Assembly (NCBI GenBank): GCA_003116975.1
Contig: BGKB01000046.1
Coordinates: 433,538 to 497,537, forward strand
Length of the DNA: 64,000 nt
Reading direction: 5' to 3'
DNA from: Aurantiochytrium sp. KH105
Lineage: Eukaryota > Sar > Bigyra > Thraustochytrida > Thraustochytriidae
Below the pieces are notes generated by a model. The model did not search any database, was not told the DNA's origin, and worked only from the letters and a program-made list of their open reading frames with translations. Of this stretch, positions 23,356-33,723 are shown piece after piece (the first letter of the stretch is position 1; each line of letters begins with the position of its first letter). The translations under genes and the position numbers were made by a program.

Positions 23356-23965
23356 GGAAAAGGTGCTTTCACAATAAAGGATATAATCGATAAGTCGCAA
23401 AAGGTCTCCGTCTGCAAGGAGAACTGGCGTTCCGCTTCGAGTGCAGTCTGCCGAGAGTCCCAGACCCTTATCCATTGCCCTTGCGCGCAACCTCCCCGCA
23501 AAAGAAAGAGAGAATTTTTATATAAAAGAAACAAACAAATAAAAAAAAGAAGAATCGAATCGCATCGAATCGTATCGAATCGTAACGTATCGAATCGAAT
23601 CGAATCGAAAAGATATATTGTGCTATGTGTTAGATTCACCTCATGTGTTAGATTCACCCCGTTTCGTCTCTTTGACTTATCCATTGGTGGTATTGTGCGA
23701 ACCCCATCGTCATCCGGATCGGTCGACGTTGCAGTTTTCTTTTTTCCTTTGAAACGAATGACGACATCCTGGAAATCATCATCTTTTCCACACGCAAGCG
23801 AAGAGGTTTCCGCATGATCTCGCATCTTGCAGACTAGGATGGTCACACGCCCGACCTCTTGTCCTATTGTTAATCACCAAAGCAACAAAGGTTTTCTTTT
23901 TTACTCGATTCTATTCTCACATTCCAGGATTTCTCCTAAAGATTTGATAGGCTTCGCAATCAGAC
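23356..23965. other. Convergent 3' spacer with ATCGA repeats
   Basis: About 610 bp between two convergent stops. It contains an imperfect ATCGA/ATCGT repeat (23552-23609) and, just after it, a direct duplication of TGTTAGATTCACC around 23626-23657. A-rich sequence precedes the repeat. No gene is supported. Confidence 0.65.
23552..23609. repeat. Imperfect ATCGA pentanucleotide array
   Basis: The units AATCG, CATCG, TATCG and GTAACG alternate with GAATCG over about 58 bp. This is a simple-sequence array in a 3' intergenic spacer. No function is inferred. Confidence 0.75.
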
Positions 23966-25270
23966 TCATGCGGCAGCCTTGAAGCGATACAAGGTGAACT
24001 GCGTCGCAGCAATCTCCGGGAAGCGCAATGCATAACTTGCCGGCGCTTCCTTAAAAGGATCGTCCAGATACGCTGCCGGGGCAGGAGAACGCTCCATGGT
24101 GAAACCAACAGCCTCCATCGCTGCGAGGAACTCACGCAGTCCCGCGCGATCGTCGTCGGCCGACACATAGAGAAATTCGCCCTTCTCGCAAAGAAGAGAT
24201 TTGATTGTGTGCACAAGCGGACCGACAAGATCCAAATCGTACACCAAATCAGATCCAATGAGCACATCTGTTTTCCCCTTCAAGGCCTCGGACCACGAGG
24301 ATTCCTCCGTCCAGTCCAACGCACAAGCAGAGAGATTTGCATTCTCACGGGCGCCGGCGTGAAGACCAACATTGTGTTCGGTGTTGAAGTACGTCGCAGA
24401 ATCCACATCTGTCACCACCACCTCTCGCGCATCCGTGCAGCGGTACGCAACGATACCTGGAAGTCCGCAGCCTGCACCAAGTTCTGCCACCAACTTGCCC
24501 TGGAAGAGCGTCTTCTCATCCAAAATCCACCGTGATAATGCCAATGAGGCTGCCCACAGAAACGCACCCGTCGTTTTTAAATCATCGGAGGTCTTGGATG
24601 TGTCCACGAGGCCGATCTCACGCACAGCCACTTCTTGATCGCCGAAAACGCACAGGCTCTGCGACGTTTGCGTCTTCACGCGGCACATTCCATCTTCCGT
24701 CTCGCCGTCCACTTCGGCCTCCGAAGCCGTGCCGCCCAAAGCACCGCTCTCTGAGTCCTCCCCGTCCTCTTGACCAGCCTCTCCATCTTGAGACTGGTTT
24801 TTACCGAGCTTGTCCGCACTCGGGTGCTTTAGCACAGCTTGCACGATGGTGGCATTGTTTGTGTCCATGGCTAGCGTCACGCTCGACTTCTTTTGCGCAT
24901 TCTGGTCGAGAACGTCAATGTCTTTTCCATGTTCAAGAAGAGCAACCACGGCCTTCTCCTGTTTGTTCTCGAGAGCCCAGTGTAAGGGTGAATTACCAGC
25001 CTTGTTCTTGCCAAATGTTGCGCCCTTTTCCACCAGCAGAAATTTGACCACCTCGCCGTGATTGTTGGCGCTGGCCATGTGCAGCGCCGTGTTTCCGTCT
25101 TCGTCCGTCACATTTGGGTCCATGTCTGGCACCATTTTCCACAGCAAGCGTAGGTTTTCTAGCTCGTCATACCTGGAGCACTCCAACACGTCGTTCTTTG
25201 CCGCTGCCTGGTCGCTGGCCGACAGCGACGCAAAGGCCCTCGGCGTCACCTCGTCGCCATCGTCTTCCAT
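23966..25270 (-). CDS. Ankyrin-repeat protein with METTL21-type (family 16) methyltransferase domain
   Basis: The 434-residue product joins an N-terminal ankyrin array to a C-terminal SAM-dependent methyltransferase. Ankyrin repeats lie at about residues 35-150 (DGNTALHMASANNHGEVVKFLL and AGNSPLHWALENKQ are classic units). After an acidic linker the methyltransferase spans about 205-430. Motif I is VAELGAGCGLPGIVA, an acidic residue in VVVTDVD binds SAM, and SDLVYD takes the place of the family's D-V-x-Y-D motif. Proteins of this family methylate lysines on proteins such as chaperones, eEF1A or eEF2, so the ankyrins probably recruit the substrate. The actual substrate is unknown. The ATG at 25270 starts a single exon. 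It is divergent from SYF1, with a shared promoter region of about 1.1 kb. Confidence 0.85.
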   Translation of the reverse strand: MEDDGDEVTPRAFASLSASDQAAAKNDVLECSRYDELENLRLLWKMVPDMDPNVTDEDGNTALHMASANNHGEVVKFLLVEKGATFGKNKAGNSPLHWALENKQEKAVVALLEHGKDIDVLDQNAQKKSSVTLAMDTNNATIVQAVLKHPSADKLGKNQSQDGEAGQEDGEDSESGALGGTASEAEVDGETEDGMCRVKTQTSQSLCVFGDQEVAVREIGLVDTSKTSDDLKTTGAFLWAASLALSRWILDEKTLFQGKLVAELGAGCGLPGIVAYRCTDAREVVVTDVDSATYFNTEHNVGLHAGARENANLSACALDWTEESSWSEALKGKTDVLIGSDLVYDLDLVGPLVHTIKSLLCEKGEFLYVSADDDRAGLREFLAAMEAVGFTMERSPAPAAYLDDPFKEAPASYALRFPEIAATQFTLYRFKAAA

Positions 25271-26345
25271 GGTTCGAGCCTTCTAAATGGGCTGTCTGGC
25301 TGTCGTTGACCGACTGACTGACGAGCCTCTTCACCGCCGCCACGTCGCCCCGCGTCAGCTCGCGTCGCCTCGCGTCAACTCGCGTCAACTCGCGTCGCGT
25401 TGCAATATGTCGCGCGCTCCCCAGCTTGCCCGCGACTGACTGGATGCGAGCACCGAGCGGCCTCACTGTCAATAGCAGGGAGAAAAAAATGAAAAAAAAA
25501 AAAAAGGTCCATCTCGACCATGGGGGGCGGGGGCTCCGCGCGAGTTTGGCCGCCAGCCCCGCCTCCGGCCCTGCTCGGTCTCCGCGGGGGCCGCTGAAGT
25601 TTTCCTCCTCAAGGTGCGCGGTGCCCCCCGGACGCGGGCGCAAGTGGGTCCGTCGCTGCGGCGCAAGTGGGTTATGGGCGACGGCAAGTGGGCAAAGGGC
25701 GGCGCAAGTGCGGAATGGCGGCGGGCGGCGGCGAGGCGCGAGCAGCGGCGGCGCCGCAAGTGGAGGTACGCGGCGCGCAAGTGGGGCAAACGGCCGCCGC
25801 AAGTGCGGAGAGCCCGTAGCGGCACTTGCTGCGCCGCGCCTGGACTAGATCGCCGCCACGGCCAAAACCCAAAAGAGAAACAAAAGGCGAATTCGAGGAG
25901 GGCAGGCAGCCGCGCGCGGCCTGCGTGCGTGCCTGCGAGCGAGCGCGGAGACGCGAGCGCGCGGGAGGGCGCGCGGGCGGACGCGCGGGAGGGCGCGCGC
26001 GACGGCCGGCGGCGCGACGGCGCGCGGCCGTGAGCCGGGCCGGAACGGACCAGACCGCGACTGCCTGTCCCCGCGACGGCGCGGCGCGGCGAGGCTGCTC
26101 TCCGAGCAGCGCGCGCCTCGAGCGACGGACGAGGGGCCACGAGGGCGAAGACGAGGGCGAAAGCGAGAGCGGGAGCGAGAGCGTGAACGAGGACGACGAG
26201 GACGAGAGCGCGACGATTCGTCCTGCTTCGTCCTTTTTCCTTTCTTTGCTTCTTTTTTTTGACTTTCTTGTCCTCTCCTTCCCCATCTTCTTCTCTTCAT
26301 CTGTTTGTGGAAAGCTGAGGCCCACGACGCCGCCCTGGCGGCACG
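25271..26345. other. Divergent promoter region of ankyrin-methyltransferase and SYF1
   Basis: A GC-rich 1.1-kb spacer. Near 25350-25400 several CGCGTCAACT-type short direct repeats occur, followed by an A-run (about 25487-25505). A dense cluster of GCAAGT motifs occupies 25640-25829. Long overlapping frames occur here because stop codons are rare in GC-rich DNA; none looks like a protein. Purine-rich GAGAGCGA sequence precedes the SYF1 start. Confidence 0.6.
25640..25829. promoter_or_regulatory. Dense GCAAGTGGG motif cluster in the divergent SYF1 promoter
   Basis: Eight copies occur in 190 bp: forward at 25640, 25663, 25684, 25703, 25756, 25777 and 25799, and reverse ending at 25829. The first four are 19-23 bp apart, about two helical turns. 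The copy at 25663 reads GCAAGTGGGTTATGGGCG. The cluster lies about 370-560 bp from the ankyrin-methyltransferase start and 520-700 bp from the SYF1 start, so it could serve both. The role is inferred from recurrence. Confidence 0.55.
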
Positions 26346-28925
26346 ATGGAGTCCGCAATTGAGGAGAAACTTGTACGCGAGCCCCACGTAGTCAAGCGAT
26401 GGATAGAATACCTTGATGTGAAAAAAGATGCTCCGTATCTTCTCCGCGTAGCCATCTACGAGCGAGCTCTCTTTCACCTCCCTGGCAGCTACAAACTTTG
26501 GTTCAGATACCTCGACGAGCGGTGCAAACATGTTCGGGGCAAACCGCTCGCTGAAAAGGAATACGAACTCACCAACGCAGCCTTTGACCGCGCGCTCGTG
26601 TACATGAACAAGATGCCCCGCATTTGGATCATGTACGCCGCCTTCTTGCGCTCGCAGGACCTCATCTCCAGGTGCAGACTCGCCCTTGACGATGCTCTGC
26701 GTGCCTTGCCTATCACGCAGCACAACCTCATCTGGGATGAGTACCTGCGCTTCGTCTACAAGCACAACGAGCTCTGGCAGCTTGGCTGCCACGTGTGGCC
26801 AAAGTACCTCCAGTTTGAACCACGCCATCGCGAGAAATATGTCGACTATCTTCTCGAAGCCAATCGCCACGGGGAGGCCATGGAGCAGATTGGTATCATG
26901 GTCAGCGACCCAGGCTTTGTTTCCGCCGAGGGGCGCACGCTTCACGACATCTGGATCCAGCTTTGCGACCTCATCGTCAAGTATCCCGCAAAGGCCGCCA
27001 ACCTCGGCCGCAACAAGCTCGACGTCGAGGCTGTACTTCGCGCAGGCTTGCGCAGGTTTTCAGACGAGACGGGCCGTCTCTGGTGCGCGCTCGCCGAGTT
27101 TCACATCAAGCTTGGCCAGTTTGGCTCCGCCGAAGATGTCTACGAGGAAGGTATGCGCGCAGTCAATACTGTTCGCGACTTTAGCACCATCTTTGACGCC
27201 TATGTTCAGTACCAGGAAGCAATGCTTACGGCCAAGATGGACCTTTTTGGAGACGACGAGGAAGAAGACGGAGACGAAGCGCGCGACAACAACACAGATT
27301 CTGGCACGGGGAGCAGCGCCATCGAGGGTAGTACTGAAAACGACAAGGCTGCCGCCGAGACCGCGATCGAGGGACCTGAGGCGAAACGCCGCAGGACAAC
27401 GGCGATTACCGAGCCCTTTTATCACATCAACGCAGACTCAGAAGACAAGGTCAATGACGTTGACTTGCGTCTTGCGCAACTGTCCTTTATCATCGACCAG
27501 CGCCCGTTTCTTCTCAACGAGGTGGTCTTGCGCCAGAATCCGCACAATGTGCAAGAGTGGCTCAACCGCGCGAAACTTTTCCGAGAAAAGGAAGATCTTG
27601 CGCAGGTCGTTACCACGCTCAACCGCGCGCTCGAGGTGGTCAACCCGGCCTTGGCTCTTGGGCGTCCCAGCGAACTCTGGATTCAGCTGTCCAAAGTGTA
27701 CGAGGACAATGAAGACTCCGAAGAGGCGCGCAAGGTCTTGCAGACCGCAGCCGATAGCCCCTTTCGAGACGTCGAAGACCTCGTGGCCGTTGTCTGCGCT
27801 TCGATCGAACTCGAACTCCGCCACGAGGCCTTTGAGCGTGCCCTTACGCTCGCTCGGGACGCCGTCAAGCGACCTTCTGAGCGCGCCATTGCCGAGAACA
27901 TTGCTCTGCAGCGCCAGCGCCGCACCAAGGGTGTCGAAGGCCCAAGCGTGCCCGGAGCGGACGATATCAAGAACACCGAGGGCATCGTCAAGGAGAAATT
28001 TCGCCTGCAGCAGCGCCTGTACAAGTCGACCCGCCTTTGGAGCTTGTACGCGGATCTCGAGGAGTCTCTCGGTACGCTCGCCACTGCTCGCGCTGCATAT
28101 GAGTCCATGATCGACCTCAAGGTCGCCACGCCGCAGACCATTCTCAATCTGGCCTGCCTGCTGTATGAAAACAACTTTTACGAGGATGCCTTTAAGGCTC
28201 TTGAAAAGGGGGTAGCACTCTTTGACTGGCCACACGTGGGAGATATCTGGAGCGCCTACCTGACAAAGTTTGTCAGCCGCTATGGTGGCTCCAAAATGGA
28301 GCGCACGCGCGAGCTCTTTGAAAAAGCTCTTGCTGGCGCGCCTGCGGACAAGGCCAAGCCGCTCTTTTTACTTTTGAGTGATTTTGAAGAAGAACATGGC
28401 GACTCCACACACGCGATGGCCAACTACGAGCGCCTTTGTGCCACGGTTCCCGAGAACCAAAAGGTCGACATGTACAACCTCGCTGCTGCCAAGGCGCACG
28501 AGCTCGTGGGTGTCTCTCGCATGCGCAAAATCTTCGAAAGCGCACTCGAAGACCTCCAGGACCCTGTCAATCTGCGCGAAGTCAGTTTGCGCTTTGCAGA
28601 AAAGGAGCGCGCTCTTGGCGAGATCGACCGCGCACGTGCCATCTTCAAGCACGCGGCCCAGTTTGCGAACCCCCGGACGGTGCTCTCATTTTGGGATCGC
28701 TGGAAAGAGTTTGAAGTCGAGCATGGTAACGAAGATACCTATAAGGAGATGCTCCGGGTCAAACGATCGATTCAGGTGCGCTTTCAAGACACGAACTACG
28801 CCCTTGGCCAGAATGATTCTCATGACAGCGAAAAGCCCTTTGCATCCCAGCAAGTTACGAACTCTGGCAACAAGAAGGACCCCAATGACAAAGACAAGGT
28901 CGAGGACGGCACACCTGCGCCTTGA
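26346..28925 (+). CDS. SYF1: Pre-mRNA splicing factor SYF1 (XAB2)
   Basis: SYF1/XAB2 is a scaffold of the Prp19/NTC complex in the activated spliceosome. The 859-residue product, close to the usual length, begins with the family's N-terminal HAT/TPR units (VVKRWIEYLD, then LWFRYLDERCKHVRGK and FDRALVYMNKMPRIWIMYAAFL). It continues as an uninterrupted array of half-a-TPR repeats with Trp and Tyr at the expected places (LWSLYADLEESLGT and IWSAYLTKFVSRYGG are typical). An acidic, low-complexity insert (about 300-355) and a charged tail after residue 825 are the only disordered parts. The ATG at 26346 begins the product directly with a helix. Presence of the full-length factor implies an active spliceosome in an organism whose genes here mostly lack introns. 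Confidence 0.95.
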   Translation: MESAIEEKLVREPHVVKRWIEYLDVKKDAPYLLRVAIYERALFHLPGSYKLWFRYLDERCKHVRGKPLAEKEYELTNAAFDRALVYMNKMPRIWIMYAAFLRSQDLISRCRLALDDALRALPITQHNLIWDEYLRFVYKHNELWQLGCHVWPKYLQFEPRHREKYVDYLLEANRHGEAMEQIGIMVSDPGFVSAEGRTLHDIWIQLCDLIVKYPAKAANLGRNKLDVEAVLRAGLRRFSDETGRLWCALAEFHIKLGQFGSAEDVYEEGMRAVNTVRDFSTIFDAYVQYQEAMLTAKMDLFGDDEEEDGDEARDNNTDSGTGSSAIEGSTENDKAAAETAIEGPEAKRRRTTAITEPFYHINADSEDKVNDVDLRLAQLSFIIDQRPFLLNEVVLRQNPHNVQEWLNRAKLFREKEDLAQVVTTLNRALEVVNPALALGRPSELWIQLSKVYEDNEDSEEARKVLQTAADSPFRDVEDLVAVVCASIELELRHEAFERALTLARDAVKRPSERAIAENIALQRQRRTKGVEGPSVPGADDIKNTEGIVKEKFRLQQRLYKSTRLWSLYADLEESLGTLATARAAYESMIDLKVATPQTILNLACLLYENNFYEDAFKALEKGVALFDWPHVGDIWSAYLTKFVSRYGGSKMERTRELFEKALAGAPADKAKPLFLLLSDFEEEHGDSTHAMANYERLCATVPENQKVDMYNLAAAKAHELVGVSRMRKIFESALEDLQDPVNLREVSLRFAEKERALGEIDRARAIFKHAAQFANPRTVLSFWDRWKEFEVEHGNEDTYKEMLRVKRSIQVRFQDTNYALGQNDSHDSEKPFASQQVTNSGNKKDPNDKDKVEDGTPAP

Positions 28926-29459
28926 ACCGTTTGAACGTGCGGGGCGGGATGGTAATGGGCTCGATTTCTCCATGGGCGGAGATTCCGAAGCCTCTTTGTG
29001 AAAACTTACGGCGCGTGCTTTCTCTTGCTAGAGTCGGCACTCCTTTTTCAAAACAAACCCTTTTACAAACCTTGACAAAACTTCAATTTCACTTGTGTGC
29101 GTATGGGGTATTATATATTTCAATTTGCGAGAGAGAAAGAGAGAATGGAAAGGAAAGCGACTATGGCTTATGCTCAGATGTTACCGAAATGTACGCAAAG
29201 CCCAAATCTCTGTACAGTACCAAGATCTTCCTTTCGGCGCAGTGTTTTTTTCCTTCTGCGATTTCAACCTCGAAATACAATTATCCTGTTCAATTCTTTG
29301 AAAGGCTGTTATCCTGAAATGAGAGAGCCAACTCCTTGCAAAGTAGCAGACAGACATGCGAAAATGAGCTTGAGATACGAAATTGTATAGCTTTGAAAGA
29401 TGAACCATCCTGTGCGCGGAAATATAATTGAATGCATATATGTATAAACCTACTCGGCC
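28926..29459. other. Convergent 3' spacer
   Basis: About 530 bp between the SYF1 stop and the stop of the next minus-strand gene. AT-rich compared with coding DNA, particularly from 29030 onward, with no supported gene. It presumably holds both 3' UTRs. Confidence 0.6.
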
Positions 29460-32243
29460 CTACTTTTCGTGTGCGCGCAAGTACATGTCGTAGACCATGG
29501 GCATTACAAATACCTCGTCATCATAAAACGTTTCGATGAGAGGCAAAATTGTTTGCGTCTGCAAGTACTCGGCGCGATGACACACTTTCAAAAGCAACTT
29601 GAGCGGCCGCGAGTGCGAATATGGATCCAAGCCAGTTTCAATCTGGTGGAGCCACTGAAGCATCTGACCGAGCACCGGGTCGTCGCCGTGCAGCACATCG
29701 CCGTCCAATATGCGATCCACGACAGCCAGCACCTTGAGCATGGAGTCCTGACCTTTTGAACACCGCCAAATCTCTTGCAGAATTGGAATACACTCGCGCA
29801 CGATCGTTTTGTTGTGCCGCGCACTGTGGTAGATGCGCTCGAGGTCGCGCATCCGAATAGGAGTGTTGTCCTTGGTCAAGTTGATAAGAACGCGATGTAA
29901 CTCTTCGGTGTGATGGATCCACTTGCCATTGATGCTGTCTTGCAGTCGCCGTCGCATATCATCCATTTTGCGCTTGATGCTGTAATCTGTCTGCGAGCCC
30001 ACCGTGGAAGCTTTTAGACCCGTGAACTCGTTCAGAGCGTTTGCCAGCTGCGTAATTTCTCTCCTTCCAAAGGGAAACATCTTGATCACCTCGTTTGACG
30101 TGTACAGAGCCAGAAAAGATCGCGTTTGGTCGAGCGGGCCAAAGGTATATCGACGAATGGCTGAGGTCGGCACGGTGAATAAGGACGCAGCAATTTCATT
30201 CCCTCGATTCGCGGTCTGAACCTCTTCCTCGTCGTTCTCCTGCTGGAGGAGAGCGCGTTGCGATCCACTCTCTGTATACAGCACGCTGGCCAGCAGTCTG
30301 TGAAATGACCGCGCAATTGGGGTTGAGACGTGCCGCACTCGGGCGGTGGACGCATCGGGATCGAAATGCTCATCCCCCGTCAGTATGCCCTTTCCGAACT
30401 TTTTCACCATACCCTCGGCTGGATCCGCGGAGGTCCGGAGCACATCATACACCTTAGAAGGCACGTCGCCACCTTCCTCGTCGTATCGATCCGTACTGCT
30501 TGTCACTACGGACTCGAGATCAGACATTTGCGAGGCCCGCATGCTTCCCGTATCCGGTGGATTTACCATGACCCAGGTGAGGCGATTTTTATACAATCGA
30601 AAGGTTCCAAAGTGCTGCGAGGTCATCTCGTCATCCCCAACGAGATCAGGCTGGGTCAAGGCAACGCTCTCCGGATTCGTATCGACTTGAAGCCAAATCT
30701 TTGGCACCTCTGCCACCTTGGTGCCCTGCGGAGCGGCATAAAACTTCTCGTTGTCGAATTCTGCAGTGGTGGGTCGGTTCTTTCGCTGTGCTTCCTTCTT
30801 GCCTTCTGCCTCGGCGAGCTCTGTTGACGTGGGCACCTTTCCTGAAGTTGGGCTCGTTGGACTCCCCAGGGCGTTCTGCACTTCCCCAATGGGGCCCAGA
30901 GAGGAAAGCGCAGATGCAGATGATAGAAACGCGGATGGGTCTCTAGAAAAGAGACCCATTTTGCTTGCCCCCAAAGACGCCCGTGCGGTCAGCTGACGAG
31001 ATGATACAGATGGGTTTCTCAGCATCTGCGAGGAACCCATATTGCTGAGCATTCGCGTCATTGATTGGGAGTCCACGCCAGAAAGCGAAGGTTGTCCACT
31101 GAGTTTGCGCATACCGCTCGACGTCCTTGAGCCGCGCTGTGCTCGAGAGTTCTGGTGCAGCGAGAGCATCTGCATGTTTGTTGCTTTGCTGGCTTCCAGA
31201 GCTCGATCCAGGGCAGCGCGTAGATCCTCTACCAAACTCCCAATCTCGGCTTGAAAGGTCGCTGGGTACGCAATTTCTGCAGCGGACAGATTCAGTGTGA
31301 CTGCTTCTCGAAAAAGTGTATAGGCCGTTGGCAAGGATGGTGGGAAGGAGGATGTTTGTCGCGAAATGATGCGAGCCATTGCGCGGAATCGGATCTCGAC
31401 AGAGACAATTTGCGAGGACTCGCGCTCGAGAGCCTGAAGGTACGCCATCACAGCCATGAAGCTCGCACTTCGCGTTTTGCGATCTTTGAGCTTAAGGATA
31501 AGGATTTTCTTCTCGTGCGAGCCGAGAGGAACAGGATTCTCATCGTAGGTGAAGCTGCGGATCGTACTCACCATGTCTGCGGTTCCAAGTTGCAGCTTTT
31601 TCCCTGGTCTCACCCGGTTCATTGCACTTGTAATAAACTCCTCCGCATCCAAAGCAGATAGAGAGATTTGCATCAATGGCAACAGAGGCAACAGAGGCAA
31701 TCTGGCGAGCACATCGAAAGCTGTCATTTGGGCCACTTTTGAGAGAACCTTGCTTTGCAGTCCAGTCCGAAGGGAGGCGTAAATCCGAATCGCTTCCACG
31801 CCTCCAAGTGGAGAGACTGCTGGGTGATCTCGTGTGAAGCTGTCAATCCATGACATGAGTTGATCGAGCAAATCATGGTGCTTTACAGCAAGCGCCTCTC
31901 TGAATATATGTGCCCAGGCACGATAGATTGCGAGCTTGTTAATACTCTTGTCTTCGCACTCTAGACCGCTTACAGACAAAGCGCCCGGTGTTTGTGAATC
32001 TTCTCCGTCCTCAGCATATTTTTTCACTCCAAGACCCTCTTTTTCGTCCACACCGTCGAGACGTGTCGCTCGTAATAAGTTTGCGGAGCCGTCTATTTCG
32101 GCTCTGCGCTGCTGCGCACGCGCCTCAAGAAAAGATCTGAGCGAAGAAATTTCTCGCGTCATATGAAAGCGATCGCACAATTGCTCCACACGGTCTTCAA
32201 AGGACGGCGCCTCGCTTTCGACTTCGTCGTCCTCGTTCGCCAT
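29460..32243 (-). CDS. Large helical protein of unknown function with PH-like middle
   Basis: A 927-residue product that I cannot assign to a family. The N-terminal third is predominantly helical, with Leu-rich segments (LLPLLPLMQISL near residues 200-220). A Ser-rich disordered region spans about 370-490. A beta-rich stretch follows with features of a PH or GRAM-like fold (HFGTFRLYKNRLTWV, then after an acidic insert FTVPTSAIRRYTF and FLALYTSNEVIKMFPF ending in a helix). The last about 200 residues are again helical, like an alpha solenoid. The ATG at 32243 is chosen because it has a GCCACCATGG context and a TTTATAAG sequence lies just upstream. An in-frame ATG at 32273 would add ten residues. 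No signal peptide or membrane segments are evident. Confidence 0.65.
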   Translation of the reverse strand: MANEDDEVESEAPSFEDRVEQLCDRFHMTREISSLRSFLEARAQQRRAEIDGSANLLRATRLDGVDEKEGLGVKKYAEDGEDSQTPGALSVSGLECEDKSINKLAIYRAWAHIFREALAVKHHDLLDQLMSWIDSFTRDHPAVSPLGGVEAIRIYASLRTGLQSKVLSKVAQMTAFDVLARLPLLPLLPLMQISLSALDAEEFITSAMNRVRPGKKLQLGTADMVSTIRSFTYDENPVPLGSHEKKILILKLKDRKTRSASFMAVMAYLQALERESSQIVSVEIRFRAMARIISRQTSSFPPSLPTAYTLFREAVTLNLSAAEIAYPATFQAEIGSLVEDLRAALDRALEASKATNMQMLSLHQNSRAQRGSRTSSGMRKLSGQPSLSGVDSQSMTRMLSNMGSSQMLRNPSVSSRQLTARASLGASKMGLFSRDPSAFLSSASALSSLGPIGEVQNALGSPTSPTSGKVPTSTELAEAEGKKEAQRKNRPTTAEFDNEKFYAAPQGTKVAEVPKIWLQVDTNPESVALTQPDLVGDDEMTSQHFGTFRLYKNRLTWVMVNPPDTGSMRASQMSDLESVVTSSTDRYDEEGGDVPSKVYDVLRTSADPAEGMVKKFGKGILTGDEHFDPDASTARVRHVSTPIARSFHRLLASVLYTESGSQRALLQQENDEEEVQTANRGNEIAASLFTVPTSAIRRYTFGPLDQTRSFLALYTSNEVIKMFPFGRREITQLANALNEFTGLKASTVGSQTDYSIKRKMDDMRRRLQDSINGKWIHHTEELHRVLINLTKDNTPIRMRDLERIYHSARHNKTIVRECIPILQEIWRCSKGQDSMLKVLAVVDRILDGDVLHGDDPVLGQMLQWLHQIETGLDPYSHSRPLKLLLKVCHRAEYLQTQTILPLIETFYDDEVFVMPMVYDMYLRAHEK

Positions 32244-33723
32244 GGTGGCTGACGGCTTATAAAGAAACGCCATCTTGCACGGTCTGCGCGGTCCCTCACG
32301 GACTTTTTTATACACTCAAAAACTTGCGAGCGTGCCACCCACGCACGCGTGCGCGCAGACACGCGCAAGCACGCGTGCTCGGGCAGTGCGCGCCTCGACT
32401 TTGTTGCGGCAAGACAACAGCCGAAACTTTCCTTTTTATTTACCTTTCCTCGCGACCGCCACCGCCTGCCAGCCTGCTTGTGTTTGCGCGAGCGCCTGTC
32501 TGCCTGCCTCTCGCGAGAGCACCTGCTCCTGTCCCGCCGGGAGCGCCTTCTCACGGCGCACGAGGGCGCGCGGCTCTGGCTTCGCGCCACTCCAGGAGCG
32601 CCGCGCCAACCCGGCTGCTCCGCGATTGAGAGCGCCTTTTGCTGTAAAAAGTGTGCAGCGCGTCAATCAATCCGTCACATCAAACAAAGCAAGGCTAAAG
32701 CAAAGAAAGGAAAAGCCAAGGTCAGCACACACACACACACCCTTCAATTGTGGCGTCTTCTCTCAGGCACGAGAGGTTGGCCAGAGAAAGCGAGCGCGGT
32801 CTCTTTGAGCAGCCAGAATAGTTCCAGTTGATTGTCCTGGAAAGAGGCCAGCTACGCACGACACGACAAAGTGAGGCCGAAGAGCGCAGCCGCGCGAAGC
32901 AAAGCGAAAGCTAGCAAAAGCAAAGCAAGGCATCGAGGAAGATGGCGCCGAAAAGGCGCTGCGCAATACATCAACGTGCTTTCAACGAGGCCTCCACTGT
33001 GGGGCCCATCTTCAATTGCTGCCCGCGCCGTAAGCAGTAGAACGAACAACAACAGCGATAACAAAATAACGGGCCTCTACCGGCTCAGCCGGCGACCGAA
33101 GCTGCCGCCCAATGCCGCATCATCACCGCAGTCTCTCGGACTGCCCTAGTTTCACCCCCATACGTTCGTGCGTGCTGCGCCCCTCCCCCCATCAGCGAGC
33201 CGCTGCAAGCCTCGATGCGACCTGGGGAGCTCAGCCTGACCAAGATGGGTCCGCCACGTATCGTAACGGATCGCTTCGCATTGAAGCGTACCGGACCTCG
33301 TGAACTTTATACTTGAAACACCAGTATTTTATTTGGGTTTCGCTATTTTTAAAATGCCTCCTTTTCTCGGACAAAACAATTGGGCAAAACGGTGTGTACC
33401 AACCGGCTTAAAATAAAGCTTTTCTCATCCTGGTTGCGAACTTCACAAGAACCGAAAAAGCGGTGCGGGCGACCCGGCCGGTGCGTGGATCTCGCCTCTT
33501 ATTAATCTAAAGCTCACAAGAACAAGGCTGCGTGCAAGCTGGCTAGTTGCGATGAGGCTGACATACATGACAGAATACGCTGAAAGTATGGAGAACAAGT
33601 GTATGAATGAAAGTTGAGTCGAGTCGAGTCACAATCACACGCTCCTTAACATACTACATTCATACATGCATGGACATCACAGTGTTTGTCCTGCCAAAGG
33701 TATGAGAGCAGAAACGGAGAAGA
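32244..33723. other. Divergent intergenic region
   Basis: About 1.5 kb between the unknown helical protein (-) and the MORN protein (+). GC-rich near the first gene with CACGCG-type repeats (about 32340-32380), a CA-run near 32730, then more AT-rich toward the MORN gene. Overlapping frames of 60-180 codons occur on the plus strand around 32275-32830, but they are mutually overlapping and not convincing. Confidence 0.5.
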
